From Bradyrhizobium sp. (GTDB lineage Bacteria > Pseudomonadota > Alphaproteobacteria > Rhizobiales > Xanthobacteraceae): a DNA stretch of 64,000 nucleotides. Of this stretch, positions 54,735 to 63,059 are shown piece after piece (position 1 is the stretch's first letter; the number at the start of each line of letters is the position of its first letter). Position numbers and translations under genes: made by a program. Location of the stretch: the NCBI RefSeq assembly GCF_004799445.1, contig NZ_SSNA01000169.1, positions 1 through 64,000 on the forward strand. Reading direction: 5' to 3'. The notes under the pieces were generated by a model that saw only the letters and a program-made list of their open reading frames with translations, had not been told where the DNA came from and did not search any database.

Positions 54735-55886
54735 TCAGGCCGCCGTTGCCTTCAGCGCCGTCGCCGCCGAGGCATAGCCGCCCCGCGCGCCGTCGATGAA
54801 GTGCACATGGTCGCTGCGAAGCGCCGACGGCGTAAAGCAGGTCATCATCGCGGCATCCTGCCGGTGCAAGCCATATCTTGCGATGCCGGCCGAAGCAGCC
54901 ATAGCGAGCCGCTCGGTCAGCACGCGCTCCAGCTCCGGCGTGCAATCGAGGACCATACGCAATCCATCGTCGTATTTGCGGAAGTCGGAATTCTCCACCA
55001 CCTGCTGCACGTAGGCTTTCGGCACAAAGCCGCCGACCTTGATGCCAAAGCGCATGATCAAATAGGCAAACAGCGTATGCGCGAGCACGCCGGCGCGCCG
55101 CCTGAACAGTGACCCTCCGCGCCGCGCACGCGCCTCGAATTCGACGCCCTGCGGCGGCCAGCGAAGCGGCGGGCCGCCCGGCGGCACCGGCCGCCCGGAA
55201 TCAGGGCTGCGCTCGACCTGCGCGGTGACGTCTTCGATCAGCTTGCGAAACGCGGAAGCGTCGGCGCCTTGCGCCGGCACCACCAGCACCGAGAGGATGA
55301 GACCGCGCACGGAGGGAATTTCCTCGAACCGGCACGAAAGCCCGGAAAGATCGGGCTGTGTGCCTGGCGGCGCCGTCGGCACGGCGAACTCGCCGCGCTT
55401 CATCGCGGCTTCGGCCCAGCCGAGACCGCCGCCGGAAAACATCGCATAGGACAGATTCGGCGACGGACCGAACCGTGCCACGCGGACGTCGAGGCCCTGG
55501 GCGCGCATGGCTGCGATCGGCACCAGCGCAACCCGCATCACGAGGTCAAGGTCGTCCTTGACCCAGCTCGCGGTCGCCGCCAGGGCCTCGCGGGCGCGCT
55601 CGACATCGTCCGGCGCCACGGCAAAGCTTGCGCCGTCGCCGCCGAACACGAACGGAAATTCGCGCCCATCGAGGGCATTGGTGACGGCCGCGATGACCGC
55701 GGCGCCGGCCATATTGACCGCCTTGTAGCGCGCTTCCGCAATCGCCCTGGTCGATTCCACGATATCGGCGACACCGATACTCCAGTGATCCGGCAGCCGC
55801 GAATAGAGCGCCGGGTCCATCAGGCGGGCGAACCCGCGAAACACCGGAATGCTGCCGTAGAACGTTTCGCTACCGAGCGTGGTCAT
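54735..55886 (-). CDS. DUF3095-family protein, adenylyl-cyclase-like fold
   Basis: The 383-residue protein begins TLGSETFYGSIPVFRGFARLMDPALYSRLPDHWSIGVADIVESTRAI, then FPFVFGGDGASFAVAPDDV. The GVADIVES and GGDG elements resemble the two metal-binding carboxylate positions of class III cyclases. DUF3095 is otherwise uncharacterised. There is no signal peptide. The ATG at 55886 was chosen over a TTG at 55913. It is convergent with the DUF2147 gene. Confidence 0.8.
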   Translation of the reverse strand: MTTLGSETFYGSIPVFRGFARLMDPALYSRLPDHWSIGVADIVESTRAIAEARYKAVNMAGAAVIAAVTNALDGREFPFVFGGDGASFAVAPDDVERAREALAATASWVKDDLDLVMRVALVPIAAMRAQGLDVRVARFGPSPNLSYAMFSGGGLGWAEAAMKRGEFAVPTAPPGTQPDLSGLSCRFEEIPSVRGLILSVLVVPAQGADASAFRKLIEDVTAQVERSPDSGRPVPPGGPPLRWPPQGVEFEARARRGGSLFRRRAGVLAHTLFAYLIMRFGIKVGGFVPKAYVQQVVENSDFRKYDDGLRMVLDCTPELERVLTERLAMAASAGIARYGLHRQDAAMMTCFTPSALRSDHVHFIDGARGGYASAATALKATAA

Positions 55887-56052
55887 TGGCGGGGGATCGT
55901 CCGGAATTTGCAATCGTCAAGCAGATACGCATGAGTTTGAAGATGGGTTCGCGGGCCGATCCAGTGGCGCGCCTCATGATTGATCGGGATCAAATCATCG
56001 GGGGCGAAAGCAGGTAAAAAGAACCCTATTCCGATGATCGGCGGATTTGAAG

Positions 56053-56430
56053 GTGCCTGAGCCTCCCAAAAAGCGTCCAGACCAGCCGATTCGTCGTCCG
56101 ACTTCAGCTCGCGATGCGGTTAGCGCCGTGAAGATGTCGGAAAAACTGACCGCGGAAATCGACGCATGGGCTGAGGCCCATGGCATGGTCCGGTCCGACG
56201 CCATTTGTCAGCTGGTTATGCTCGGGCTGAGCGTCAGGCCAGCGGACGTCGGTCCGGCCGCCGCCCCGGGCGACCCTGCCAAGCTCAAGGACCTGGCAGC
56301 CAGGCAGATCAGCCAATTGCTCGATCCATCGCTTCCCGCTGCCGAACGCGAACGCCGCATCCGCCGGCTTATTGAGGGGCCGCCTGAATTCTCGGCCGAG
56401 CGCAAAGACCTGCCGAAGCCGAGAAAATAG
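56053..56430 (+). CDS. Small protein with a ribbon-helix-helix-like segment
   Basis: The 125-residue protein (start GTG 56053 after GGCGGA, or TTG 56047) has a proline/arginine-rich N-terminal tail. A segment KMSEKLTAEIDAWAEAHGMVRSDAICQLVMLGL follows (about residues 27-60), which resembles a ribbon-helix-helix DNA-binding motif, and then a charged helical C-terminus. Such domains occur in antitoxins and small regulators, but no toxin is next to it. Function is inferred only. Confidence 0.55.
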   Translation: MPEPPKKRPDQPIRRPTSARDAVSAVKMSEKLTAEIDAWAEAHGMVRSDAICQLVMLGLSVRPADVGPAAAPGDPAKLKDLAARQISQLLDPSLPAAERERRIRRLIEGPPEFSAERKDLPKPRK

Positions 56431-56477
56431 ACCGAAAGCTCTCGCCAATTCCGTAGCTCGTTCCGCGCTGGCCGCGC

Positions 56478-56582
56478 TAGAGCCTTTTCCGTTCCGATTG
56501 AATCGGACCGGAGGCTCTAGCTTTATGTTTTGACGCGTTTTCTTTACGCGAACCGGGGCCCACTTCGCTGGAAAACGCTCTA
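56478..56582 (-). repeat. Dispersed intergenic repeat, copy B, abutting the ATPase stop codon
   Basis: This element contains TAGAGCC..GGCTCTA enclosing a TTCCGATTGAATCGGA hairpin and, to the right, the AAGAAAACGCGTCAAAAC/AGCGAAGTGGGCCCCGGTTCGCGT blocks shared with copy A at 142-205. The ATPase stop codon TAG (56580-56582) lies at the repeat boundary, suggesting that the repeat inserted or formed at the gene end. Confidence 0.75.
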
Positions 56583-58877
56583 AGCCGCCGTCCGCGCCGC
56601 CACCGCTTCATAAATGTCTTCCTCCTGCGCCGTGTGCATGCGCACCAGCGTCTCGATCGCCTCGATGATCCGCTGGGCGTCGCGAAGCAGATAGCGGTCG
56701 ACCTTCTCCGCGGGCAAATCCTCGACCACGCGGGCAAGCAGGCGGGCGAGATGCAGGATCTCGCGGTGGGCCCGGCTCATCGCGGAAAGGCTGTGGCTCT
56801 CCCGCAGCATCCCGGCAAGCCGCGGATAGACACTCCCCTCATCGTCACGTTCATGCACGACCACCTGCTCCTGGACCACGAGGTTGGCCTCCGCGATCAG
56901 CGCGGCGCCGCTTTCCGGGCCGGCGTCGTCGAGCGCGTCGGCGATCGACCGCAGCCGATCGAGACCGCCGATCAGCGCCAGATGGTTGCGATGCAGTTCG
57001 CGGCCATCCGCGACTGCCATGCGCCTGCCGCCACGGCCACGGCCGGGTGCCAGCGCACGCAAAGCATTGAGAATCACGGCAACATCGATCACCTCCTGGA
57101 CGATGGCCGCCGGCACCGGCAACAGCCAGCCGAGGGTCGCCGCCGCCATCGCCAGGATCGAAAGGCCCATTCCCGCGATGATGCTCTCGACCGCGATCCG
57201 CCGCGCGCGTTGCGCGATCACGATCGCCTCGCCGACGCGATCGAGACGATCGGCGAGGATCACCACGTCGGCGGCTTCCGACGAGGCGCTGGCACCGCGG
57301 GCGCCGAGCGCGATGCCGACATCGGCGGAGGCCAGCGCCGGTGCATCGTTGATGCCGTCGCCGACCATGATGGTCGGATGCAGCCGTTGCTCGGAACGCA
57401 CGGCGTCGACCTTGTCGGAAGGCACCCGGTCGGCCAGCACCGCGTCGATGTCGAGCGCTGCGCCGATCGCGTTGGCGGCGGCGGCGCGGTCGCCGGTGAC
57501 CATGACCATGCGGACAATGCCGGCCTCGCGCAGCAACCGGATGGCCCGCGGCGTATCGGAACGAAGCTCGTCGGCGAGCAGCAAGGCGCCGATCGGCCGT
57601 CCCTCGACCGCGACGAAAACGACAAGCGCCGAACGCCAGGACGCGCGGCGGATCGCCCGCGACGCCCATTCAGTCACGCGGGCACCGCCATAGATCATGT
57701 CACGGGATCCGGCGGCGACCCGCCGACCCTCGATCACGCCGTGCAGCCCCGAGCCCATGGATTCGCGTACCTGCTCGGGCACCTTGAGGCCAAGCCCACG
57801 CGCGATCCCGGCCTGGACGATGGCGGCGGCGAGAACGTGGTGCGACGCCTGCTCAAGCGAGGCGCCGAGCATCAACACTTCATCCGCCGACTCTCCCGGC
57901 GCCACTTCGACGGAAAGCAGCCGCGCGCCGCCGACCGTCAGCGTTCCGGTCTTGTCGAACAGCACGGTATGGGCGCGCGCCAGCGCTTCCAGCGGGCCGC
58001 CGCCCTTGACCAGGATGCCGCGCCGGGCCGCTTGCGCGACCCCGGCGATGAAGGCGACCGGTGCCGCCAGGATCAGCGGGCACGGCGTCGCCGCGACCAG
58101 CACCGCGAGGCTGCGGATCAGATCGCCCGAGATCAGCCAGGCGACGAAGGCCAACGCGAGCGTCACCGGCAGGAAGATCAGCGCGTAGCGATCGGCCAAC
58201 CGCACAAACGGCGCTTTGGCGGTCTGCGCCGCGGTTACCATCCGCACGATGCCGGCATAGGTGCTTTCGCCGGCTGCCGCGGAGACCGTCAGTTCGAAGG
58301 TCTCGCCGGCATTCAGCGAACCGGAGAGGATGGCCGCGCCGCGCGCCTTGACCACCGGGATCGGCTCGCCCGTCAGGGCCGACTCGTCGACGGTGGCAGC
58401 GGTCGAGCCGACCACGCCGTCGACCGGAATGATTTCGCCGGCCCGCACCAGAAGCCGGTCGCCAACAGCGACGGCGGATATCGGCACCTCCTCGATATGA
58501 TCGTCGATGCGACGATGCGCCTCGCGCGGCGCGCGATCGACCAGGGCGCGCAGGTCGTGCTCGGCGCGGGCAACCGCGATATCCTCGAGCACGTTACCGC
58601 CGGAATACATCAGCGCGACGACCGCGCCGGCAAGCGGCTGGCCGAGCGCCAGCGCCGCGCTCATCGAGACCAATGCGATCGCATCGACACCGAGCCGGCC
58701 CGCCAGAAAATCCCGGACGATCGAGACGGCAAGCCCGGCCACCACCGGTGCGGTCGCCAGCGTCCAGAACAGATCGGCGAGATCCGGCCGGTGAGCGAGG
58801 TGGGCGGCAATGCCGGCCGCCAAGCCCGTCACCGCGATCGCGACCAGTGCCCACCGCAGCACGCGTTCATATGGCAT
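56580..58877 (-). CDS. P1B-5-type heavy-metal ATPase fused to a hemerythrin domain
   Basis: The 765-residue protein has P-type ATPase signatures: E1-E2 actuator TVDESALTGEPIPV, transmembrane metal site ATPCPLILAAPVAFIAG (TPCP instead of CPC), phosphorylation site LFDKTGTLTVGG, and hinge VGDGINDAPALASADVGIA. After the last helices, residues about 610-765 form a hemerythrin-like HHE domain (VVVHERDDEGSVYPRLAG, SRAHREILHLA, RMHTAQEEDIYEAV). TPCP plus a C-terminal hemerythrin domain defines the P1B-5 group (Nia of Sinorhizobium meliloti, induced by Ni and Fe). The metal here is probably Ni or Fe. The usual N-terminal heavy-metal-associated domain is missing. Confidence 0.9.
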   Translation of the reverse strand: MPYERVLRWALVAIAVTGLAAGIAAHLAHRPDLADLFWTLATAPVVAGLAVSIVRDFLAGRLGVDAIALVSMSAALALGQPLAGAVVALMYSGGNVLEDIAVARAEHDLRALVDRAPREAHRRIDDHIEEVPISAVAVGDRLLVRAGEIIPVDGVVGSTAATVDESALTGEPIPVVKARGAAILSGSLNAGETFELTVSAAAGESTYAGIVRMVTAAQTAKAPFVRLADRYALIFLPVTLALAFVAWLISGDLIRSLAVLVAATPCPLILAAPVAFIAGVAQAARRGILVKGGGPLEALARAHTVLFDKTGTLTVGGARLLSVEVAPGESADEVLMLGASLEQASHHVLAAAIVQAGIARGLGLKVPEQVRESMGSGLHGVIEGRRVAAGSRDMIYGGARVTEWASRAIRRASWRSALVVFVAVEGRPIGALLLADELRSDTPRAIRLLREAGIVRMVMVTGDRAAAANAIGAALDIDAVLADRVPSDKVDAVRSEQRLHPTIMVGDGINDAPALASADVGIALGARGASASSEAADVVILADRLDRVGEAIVIAQRARRIAVESIIAGMGLSILAMAAATLGWLLPVPAAIVQEVIDVAVILNALRALAPGRGRGGRRMAVADGRELHRNHLALIGGLDRLRSIADALDDAGPESGAALIAEANLVVQEQVVVHERDDEGSVYPRLAGMLRESHSLSAMSRAHREILHLARLLARVVEDLPAEKVDRYLLRDAQRIIEAIETLVRMHTAQEEDIYEAVAARTAA

Positions 58878-59004
58878 CGACCGACCTGTCCCGTGCTCAT
58901 GCAATTTCGCGGCGTTTGTCGCCGAAAATGCGCATGTTGGGCTTGAGGGAAATCAAGCGCGGGCCGACGAAGCGCCGCGATCTGCGAGCGAGAATGAAAT
59001 GCAA

Positions 59005-59739
59005 TCAGGCGGTATTGCCGGCGTCGATGGTCAGCACGCTGCCGGTGATGTTGCGGCCGCCTTCGCCCAGCAGGTATTCCACCATGCGGGCGACATCGTC
59101 GGTCTCCGGCAACCGGCGCAAGGCGCTGCGGCCGGCGATCCGCTTGCGCTGGTCCTCCGAGAGGCTTTGGGTCAATTCGGTGTTCACAAAGCCGGGCGCG
59201 ATCGCGTTTACGGTGATCCCGAGCTTGCCGACCTCGCGCGCCAGCGAGCGGGTAAAGCCTGTTGCGGCGGCCTTGGTCGCGCCGTAGACCGACAGGCCGT
59301 TATATCCAGTGGACGCGATGATCGAGGACATGTTGATGATGCGGCCGGCGCCGTCGGCCATCATGTGCCGCACCACATATTTTGTGAGAATGACGGGCGA
59401 AAGGACGTTGAGGCGCAACAGCGCCTCGATCTCGCTGTTGTGCATGGTCGCCAGCAGCCCTTCCGTGCCGATGCCGGCATTGTTGACGAGCCCGTAGATC
59501 GCGCCGAACTCGTCGCGCAGGCTCTTGACGAAAGCCGGAATGGCGTCGGTCTCGCCGAGATCGAACGCCCTGAAGTGAAGGCCGCCGATTCCTTGCTCCA
59601 CGACGCTCCGGATCGCCTCGCGCAACTCGTCGCTTTCGCGCCGTGCCACCGCGATCACATTGTAGCCGGCGCCGGCTACCCTCCGCGCGATCGCGAGGCC
59701 GATACCGCGGCTTCCGCCGGTCACCAGAACATTATGCAT
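59005..59739 (-). CDS. SDR-family 3-oxoacyl-ACP reductase (FabG-like)
   Basis: The 244-residue protein has a complete SDR active site: cofactor motif TGGSRGIG, LVNNAGIGTEG, catalytic Ser in NMSSIIAST and YGATK (Tyr and Lys), plus the C-terminal TGSVLTIDAG. It would reduce a carrier-bound beta-keto group with NADPH. It is the last gene of the ACP-ligase-SDR operon. Its start overlaps the ligase stop by eight bases, which indicates tight translational coupling. Confidence 0.9.
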   Translation of the reverse strand: MHNVLVTGGSRGIGLAIARRVAGAGYNVIAVARRESDELREAIRSVVEQGIGGLHFRAFDLGETDAIPAFVKSLRDEFGAIYGLVNNAGIGTEGLLATMHNSEIEALLRLNVLSPVILTKYVVRHMMADGAGRIINMSSIIASTGYNGLSVYGATKAAATGFTRSLAREVGKLGITVNAIAPGFVNTELTQSLSEDQRKRIAGRSALRRLPETDDVARMVEYLLGEGGRNITGSVLTIDAGNTA

Positions 59740-61117
59740 CGTGTCGGGCCAGCTTTCCTGCCGTCGTGACGTCGAGCTCCGCCACGAACTTGATCATGGC
59801 GGGCACCTTGTGAGGCGCCAGAGAGGCCCGGCAATCGGCCAGAATCTTCTCGCGAAGATCGTCGCTGCGGCCGACGTCGCAACCCTCGGCCAGGATGACG
59901 TCGGCGACCACGATGGCCCCGGTGATCGGGCTGCGGCGCGATCGGGCGCGGGACATGCGCACCTCGGCATGCCGATTGATGACCGCTTCGATTTCCTCGG
60001 GATGAACCTTCAGCCCCCCGATATTGATGATACCGCCGCGCCTCCCGACAAAGTGGTAGCGGTTCCCGCGCAGCTCGACCATGTCGCCGGTGTCGACGAA
60101 TCCATCGCTGTCGGTCAGGGCGGCCGCTTGCCGGCCGACATAGGCATGCGCGGCCCGCGTCGAGCGGATCCGCAGCGATCCATCCACGACTTTCATCTCG
60201 ACGCCGTCGCGGCTCTCCCCGATCATCGCAGCCGGAAAGCCCTCAAGGCCATCGTTGACGGCAAAGCCGACGCCCGCCTCGGTCGAGGCATAGGCGTGAC
60301 CGATCGAAGCTTCGGGAAACGCGCGGCGCAAACCGTCCAGCACCGCCTGATCGGCAATCTCGCCCGACAGGCGAACGTAACGTGGAGAAAAGCCCGAAGC
60401 CGCGCCGCTCATCAGAAGCTTGCGCCAGTGCGACGGCGTGCCCGATATGTGGGTGACCGCCTTGTCCCGCAGGCGCGCCACATGATCGGCGATCGGCTCT
60501 CCCGGCTCCGACAGCACCATCGATCCGCCGCCGACGACGGCGCGCAAAAATATCTGAAGGCCGCCGTAGCGCCTGATGTCATAGAAGGTCGCCCACACCG
60601 GCGGCGCGCCGCGGGCCGGACCGTCTGCGACAATCGCGCCGGTCAGTCCCTCGAGGCTGTGGTTGACGATCTTCGGAACGCCCGAAGTGCCTGATGTCAG
60701 CATCAACCATTCGGTCGGCCGTTCGGTTCTTGCCCGCGCGGCCGTGCGCACGGGCGCGCGAGCCGCCACCACCAGATACACATCGGCGTCGGTCCAGCGC
60801 GCCGGTTCGTCGGTCACGATGGCATCGATTTCCGCATCTTCGATCAGGGTCTTGACGTGATCGGCCCTGAGATCCGGTGGACACAGCAGCATTCGCCGGG
60901 CCACGCCGTCGATCTCGATCATCGCGAGGGCGGATAGCAATTGATCCGCGACAGCAAGCAGCACCGAGCGCCCCGAGAGCTGGCGTGGACGGCCTACCAG
61001 GCAGGTTTCGCCGGTAATATCCGTCAGCGACACGACTCGCCGCGCGTCCGAGAGGGTGCGGCCCTTCAGGCTCGGATCAAGATAGTCACGCAGCACGAAG
61101 ATTTCACGCGGGGACAT
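59732..61117 (-). CDS. AMP-forming adenylating enzyme (acyl/aryl-CoA or ACP ligase type)
   Basis: The 461-residue ANL-superfamily enzyme has A3 LTSGTSGVPKI, A5 YASTEAG, A7 FVDTGDMVELRGNRYHFVGRRGGIINIGGLKVHPEEIE and the catalytic-loop Lys in TTAGKLARH (A10). It is about 50-100 residues shorter than typical fatty-acid ligases, because the N-terminal lobe is compact. It probably activates an unknown carboxylic acid and loads it onto the ACP encoded immediately upstream. Substrate not inferable. Its start overlaps the ACP stop by 14 bases. Confidence 0.88.
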   Translation of the reverse strand: MSPREIFVLRDYLDPSLKGRTLSDARRVVSLTDITGETCLVGRPRQLSGRSVLLAVADQLLSALAMIEIDGVARRMLLCPPDLRADHVKTLIEDAEIDAIVTDEPARWTDADVYLVVAARAPVRTAARARTERPTEWLMLTSGTSGVPKIVNHSLEGLTGAIVADGPARGAPPVWATFYDIRRYGGLQIFLRAVVGGGSMVLSEPGEPIADHVARLRDKAVTHISGTPSHWRKLLMSGAASGFSPRYVRLSGEIADQAVLDGLRRAFPEASIGHAYASTEAGVGFAVNDGLEGFPAAMIGESRDGVEMKVVDGSLRIRSTRAAHAYVGRQAAALTDSDGFVDTGDMVELRGNRYHFVGRRGGIINIGGLKVHPEEIEAVINRHAEVRMSRARSRRSPITGAIVVADVILAEGCDVGRSDDLREKILADCRASLAPHKVPAMIKFVAELDVTTAGKLARHDA

Positions 61118-61349
61118 TTTCGTAGGCCCTGATGAAGTCGCCTATCGTGAGAGGGAAGCTTGCATCCTCCGATATGGTAAACGGATCGATGCCAAGATCA
61201 TCTTCAAGCCGCGCGACCAGGATGGCGAAACCAAGCGAATCGAAACCCGTCTCGTGCAGAGACAGGGCATCATCGAGCGGCGGCAGGTTGACCTGCTGCT
61301 CGACGGCGATCTGCTGTATCGCTGAAATAATCCTTAACCTTACCGACAT
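61104..61349 (-). CDS. Acyl carrier protein
   Basis: The 81-residue protein is a four-helix ACP-like domain with the phosphopantetheine-serine motif GFDSLGFA (Ser near residue 38) and a helix II/III pattern. Its final segment reads FPLTIGDFIRAYENV. It is distinct from housekeeping AcpP, whose motif is DSLD/E. It heads a three-gene operon with an adenylating enzyme and a ketoreductase. The ATG at 61349 is used and an upstream frame is antisense to the next gene. Confidence 0.9.
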   Translation of the reverse strand: MSVRLRIISAIQQIAVEQQVNLPPLDDALSLHETGFDSLGFAILVARLEDDLGIDPFTISEDASFPLTIGDFIRAYENVPA

Positions 61350-61451
61350 GGATTGCTTAGCCTTCTCATTAAATTGTGAGAGGCCATGATAGAGCGCAAA
61401 TGTGAAATAAAACCCTCTTTTCCGCGATCTTTTACGTCCTTGGTAAACATC

Positions 61452-62327
61452 ATGCTCGCCGTCAAACCGCATTTTCGCGAAATACTGGAGAGCGATCTTG
61501 ACGCGATCGGCGAGCTGCTGACCAGGGGCTTCGTGCACCGCAGCCGCGAATACTGGATGCGTGGCCTCCATTATCAGGGTGCGCGGGCTCTGCCCCCGGG
61601 CGCGCCGCGCTACGGTTACCTGCTGGAGCATCAGGGCGTGCCGGTCGGCTGCCTGCTGTTGATCTATTCGAGCAAGATCATCGACGGTGAAGCCACAGCG
61701 TGCTGCAACGTGTCGAGCTGGTATGTCGATCCGGCATTCCGCAACTATGCGGCGCTGTTTGCGTCGATGACCCAAAAACGCAAGGAGGTCACCTATTTCA
61801 ACGTCACGCCGGCGGTGGCGACGTGGCCGATCCTCGAGGCACAGGGCTTTGTGCCCTATTGCCGCGGCCTCTATTTCTCGGTTCCGGCTCTCACGCGAGG
61901 CGGGCGCGGCATCACGGTCGAAACCGTCACGCAGGACACGACCTTCGTCGCGGGCCTGGCGGATGCGGAGCTGGCGATGCTCAAGCGCCACGCCGAATAT
62001 GGCTGCCTCAGTCTGGTATGCAGCACCGCCGACGAAGCCCTTCCCTTCATTTTTTTCTCGCTGCGAAAGCGCCGCGGGATCATCCCCCTGCCCGCCATGC
62101 AGCTCGGTTATTGCCGCAGCACCGCCGACTACGTCAAATGCGCAGGCGCGATCGGGCGCCATCTGCTGTGGCGGGGAAAGCCGATCGTCATCGTCGACGC
62201 CAACGGCGCGGTGGCAGGCTTGCCCGGCGTCTACAGCGAGGCGCGCGGCCGCAAATATTTCAAGGGCCCGCACCGACCCCGGCTCGGCGATCTGGCCGAC
62301 ACCGAACTCGCCATTTACGGCATGTGA
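61452..62327 (+). CDS. GNAT-like acyltransferase divergent from the ACP operon
   Basis: The 291-residue protein opens FREILESDLDAIGELLTRGFVHRSREYWMRGL, a typical GNAT-like N-terminal pattern. A central SWYVDPAFRNYAALFASMTQKRKEVTYFNVTP region and a C-terminal beta-rich half follow. Two in-frame starts exist (61386 and 61452). The second leaves the conserved opening intact. It is divergent from the ACP operon with about 100 bases between and may transfer the acyl group assembled by it. No exact family is recognised. Confidence 0.7.
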   Translation: MLAVKPHFREILESDLDAIGELLTRGFVHRSREYWMRGLHYQGARALPPGAPRYGYLLEHQGVPVGCLLLIYSSKIIDGEATACCNVSSWYVDPAFRNYAALFASMTQKRKEVTYFNVTPAVATWPILEAQGFVPYCRGLYFSVPALTRGGRGITVETVTQDTTFVAGLADAELAMLKRHAEYGCLSLVCSTADEALPFIFFSLRKRRGIIPLPAMQLGYCRSTADYVKCAGAIGRHLLWRGKPIVIVDANGAVAGLPGVYSEARGRKYFKGPHRPRLGDLADTELAIYGM

Positions 62328-62627
62328 CCGCTGGCCCTGCCTCGGTGCGATCAAGACCGCCTGCTTCATTGTGATCAATATTGCTCACTCGACAGCACAG
62401 CCGGACATGCTCCGCTGAAGCAGACATGGCGTCGGGGAACCATTCACAGGGCAGTTGATTGGATTGGTGCAGCCGCGGTCTCGTGCGCTCCACCCCCAAA
62501 TTCAGAAGTTTTGGTTTGGCGCCCGTGCGACGACCGGCACGTGGACTGCTGCGTAAAGAAAGATCGGATTTTCTCTTCACAAGCCGCCGCTCCGATTTCA
62601 ATCGGGCCGCAGGCTGGAGGGCAAAGC
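62328..62627. other. Intergenic region before the response regulator
   Basis: This 300-bp stretch has no supported gene. A GGAAC sequence near 62436 lacks a matching CGTT at the EcfG spacing. A frame from 62511 into the regulator is unsupported before 62628. The region should hold the promoter of the receiver-kinase pair. Confidence 0.4.
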
Positions 62628-63059
62628 GTGCTCAAGGTCTTGATTGTTGAAGACGATCTCATGCTGGCGGATTTCGCGGAGGAGATCCTCGTCGAACACG
62701 GTTACGAGATAAGCGGCATCGCCCGCACCGTCGCCGAAGCCGTCGCGCTCGCACGGCATTCCGAACCTGACCTTGTCATGCTCGATCTAAGGCTGGCCGA
62801 CGGCGGGCTCGGAACCGACGTCGCAGTTCAACTGGCAGCCCGTGACAGGCCCGGTATCCTTTACGTCACCGGCAACATGTCACAGGTCGCTCTGATCCAC
62901 GGCGACGCCTGCCTTGCCAAACCCTATCGCTCCGCCGATCTGCTGCGCGGCCTCGCAATCGTTGCCGAGATCGTCGCCACCGGCAAAGCGCGGCCTCCGT
63001 TTCCTCAAGGGTTCCAAGTGCTGAACCCGGCGGCAGCGAGCCAGGCGGCCCTCTCATGA
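62628..63059 (+). CDS. Single-domain response regulator
   Basis: The 143-residue protein has a receiver domain with acidic pocket VEDD, phosphoacceptor Asp in LVMLDLRLADGG, Thr in YVTGN and Lys in LAKPYRS. An unstructured tail (KARPPFPQGFQVLNPAAAS) follows. No output domain is present. GGAGG six bases before GTG 62628 supports the start. Its stop overlaps the kinase start (ATGA), so the two form a coupled pair. Confidence 0.88.
   Translation: MLKVLIVEDDLMLADFAEEILVEHGYEISGIARTVAEAVALARHSEPDLVMLDLRLADGGLGTDVAVQLAARDRPGILYVTGNMSQVALIHGDACLAKPYRSADLLRGLAIVAEIVATGKARPPFPQGFQVLNPAAASQAALS

Noticed and set aside
56634..58946. 770-codon plus-strand frame opposite the P-type ATPase
   Set aside because: Antisense shadow of the ATPase, which has all catalytic motifs.
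62436..62460. GGAAC near 62436 as an EcfG promoter
   Set aside because: The nearest GTT is at the wrong spacing (about 13 bases), unlike the exact 16 seen at sodB.
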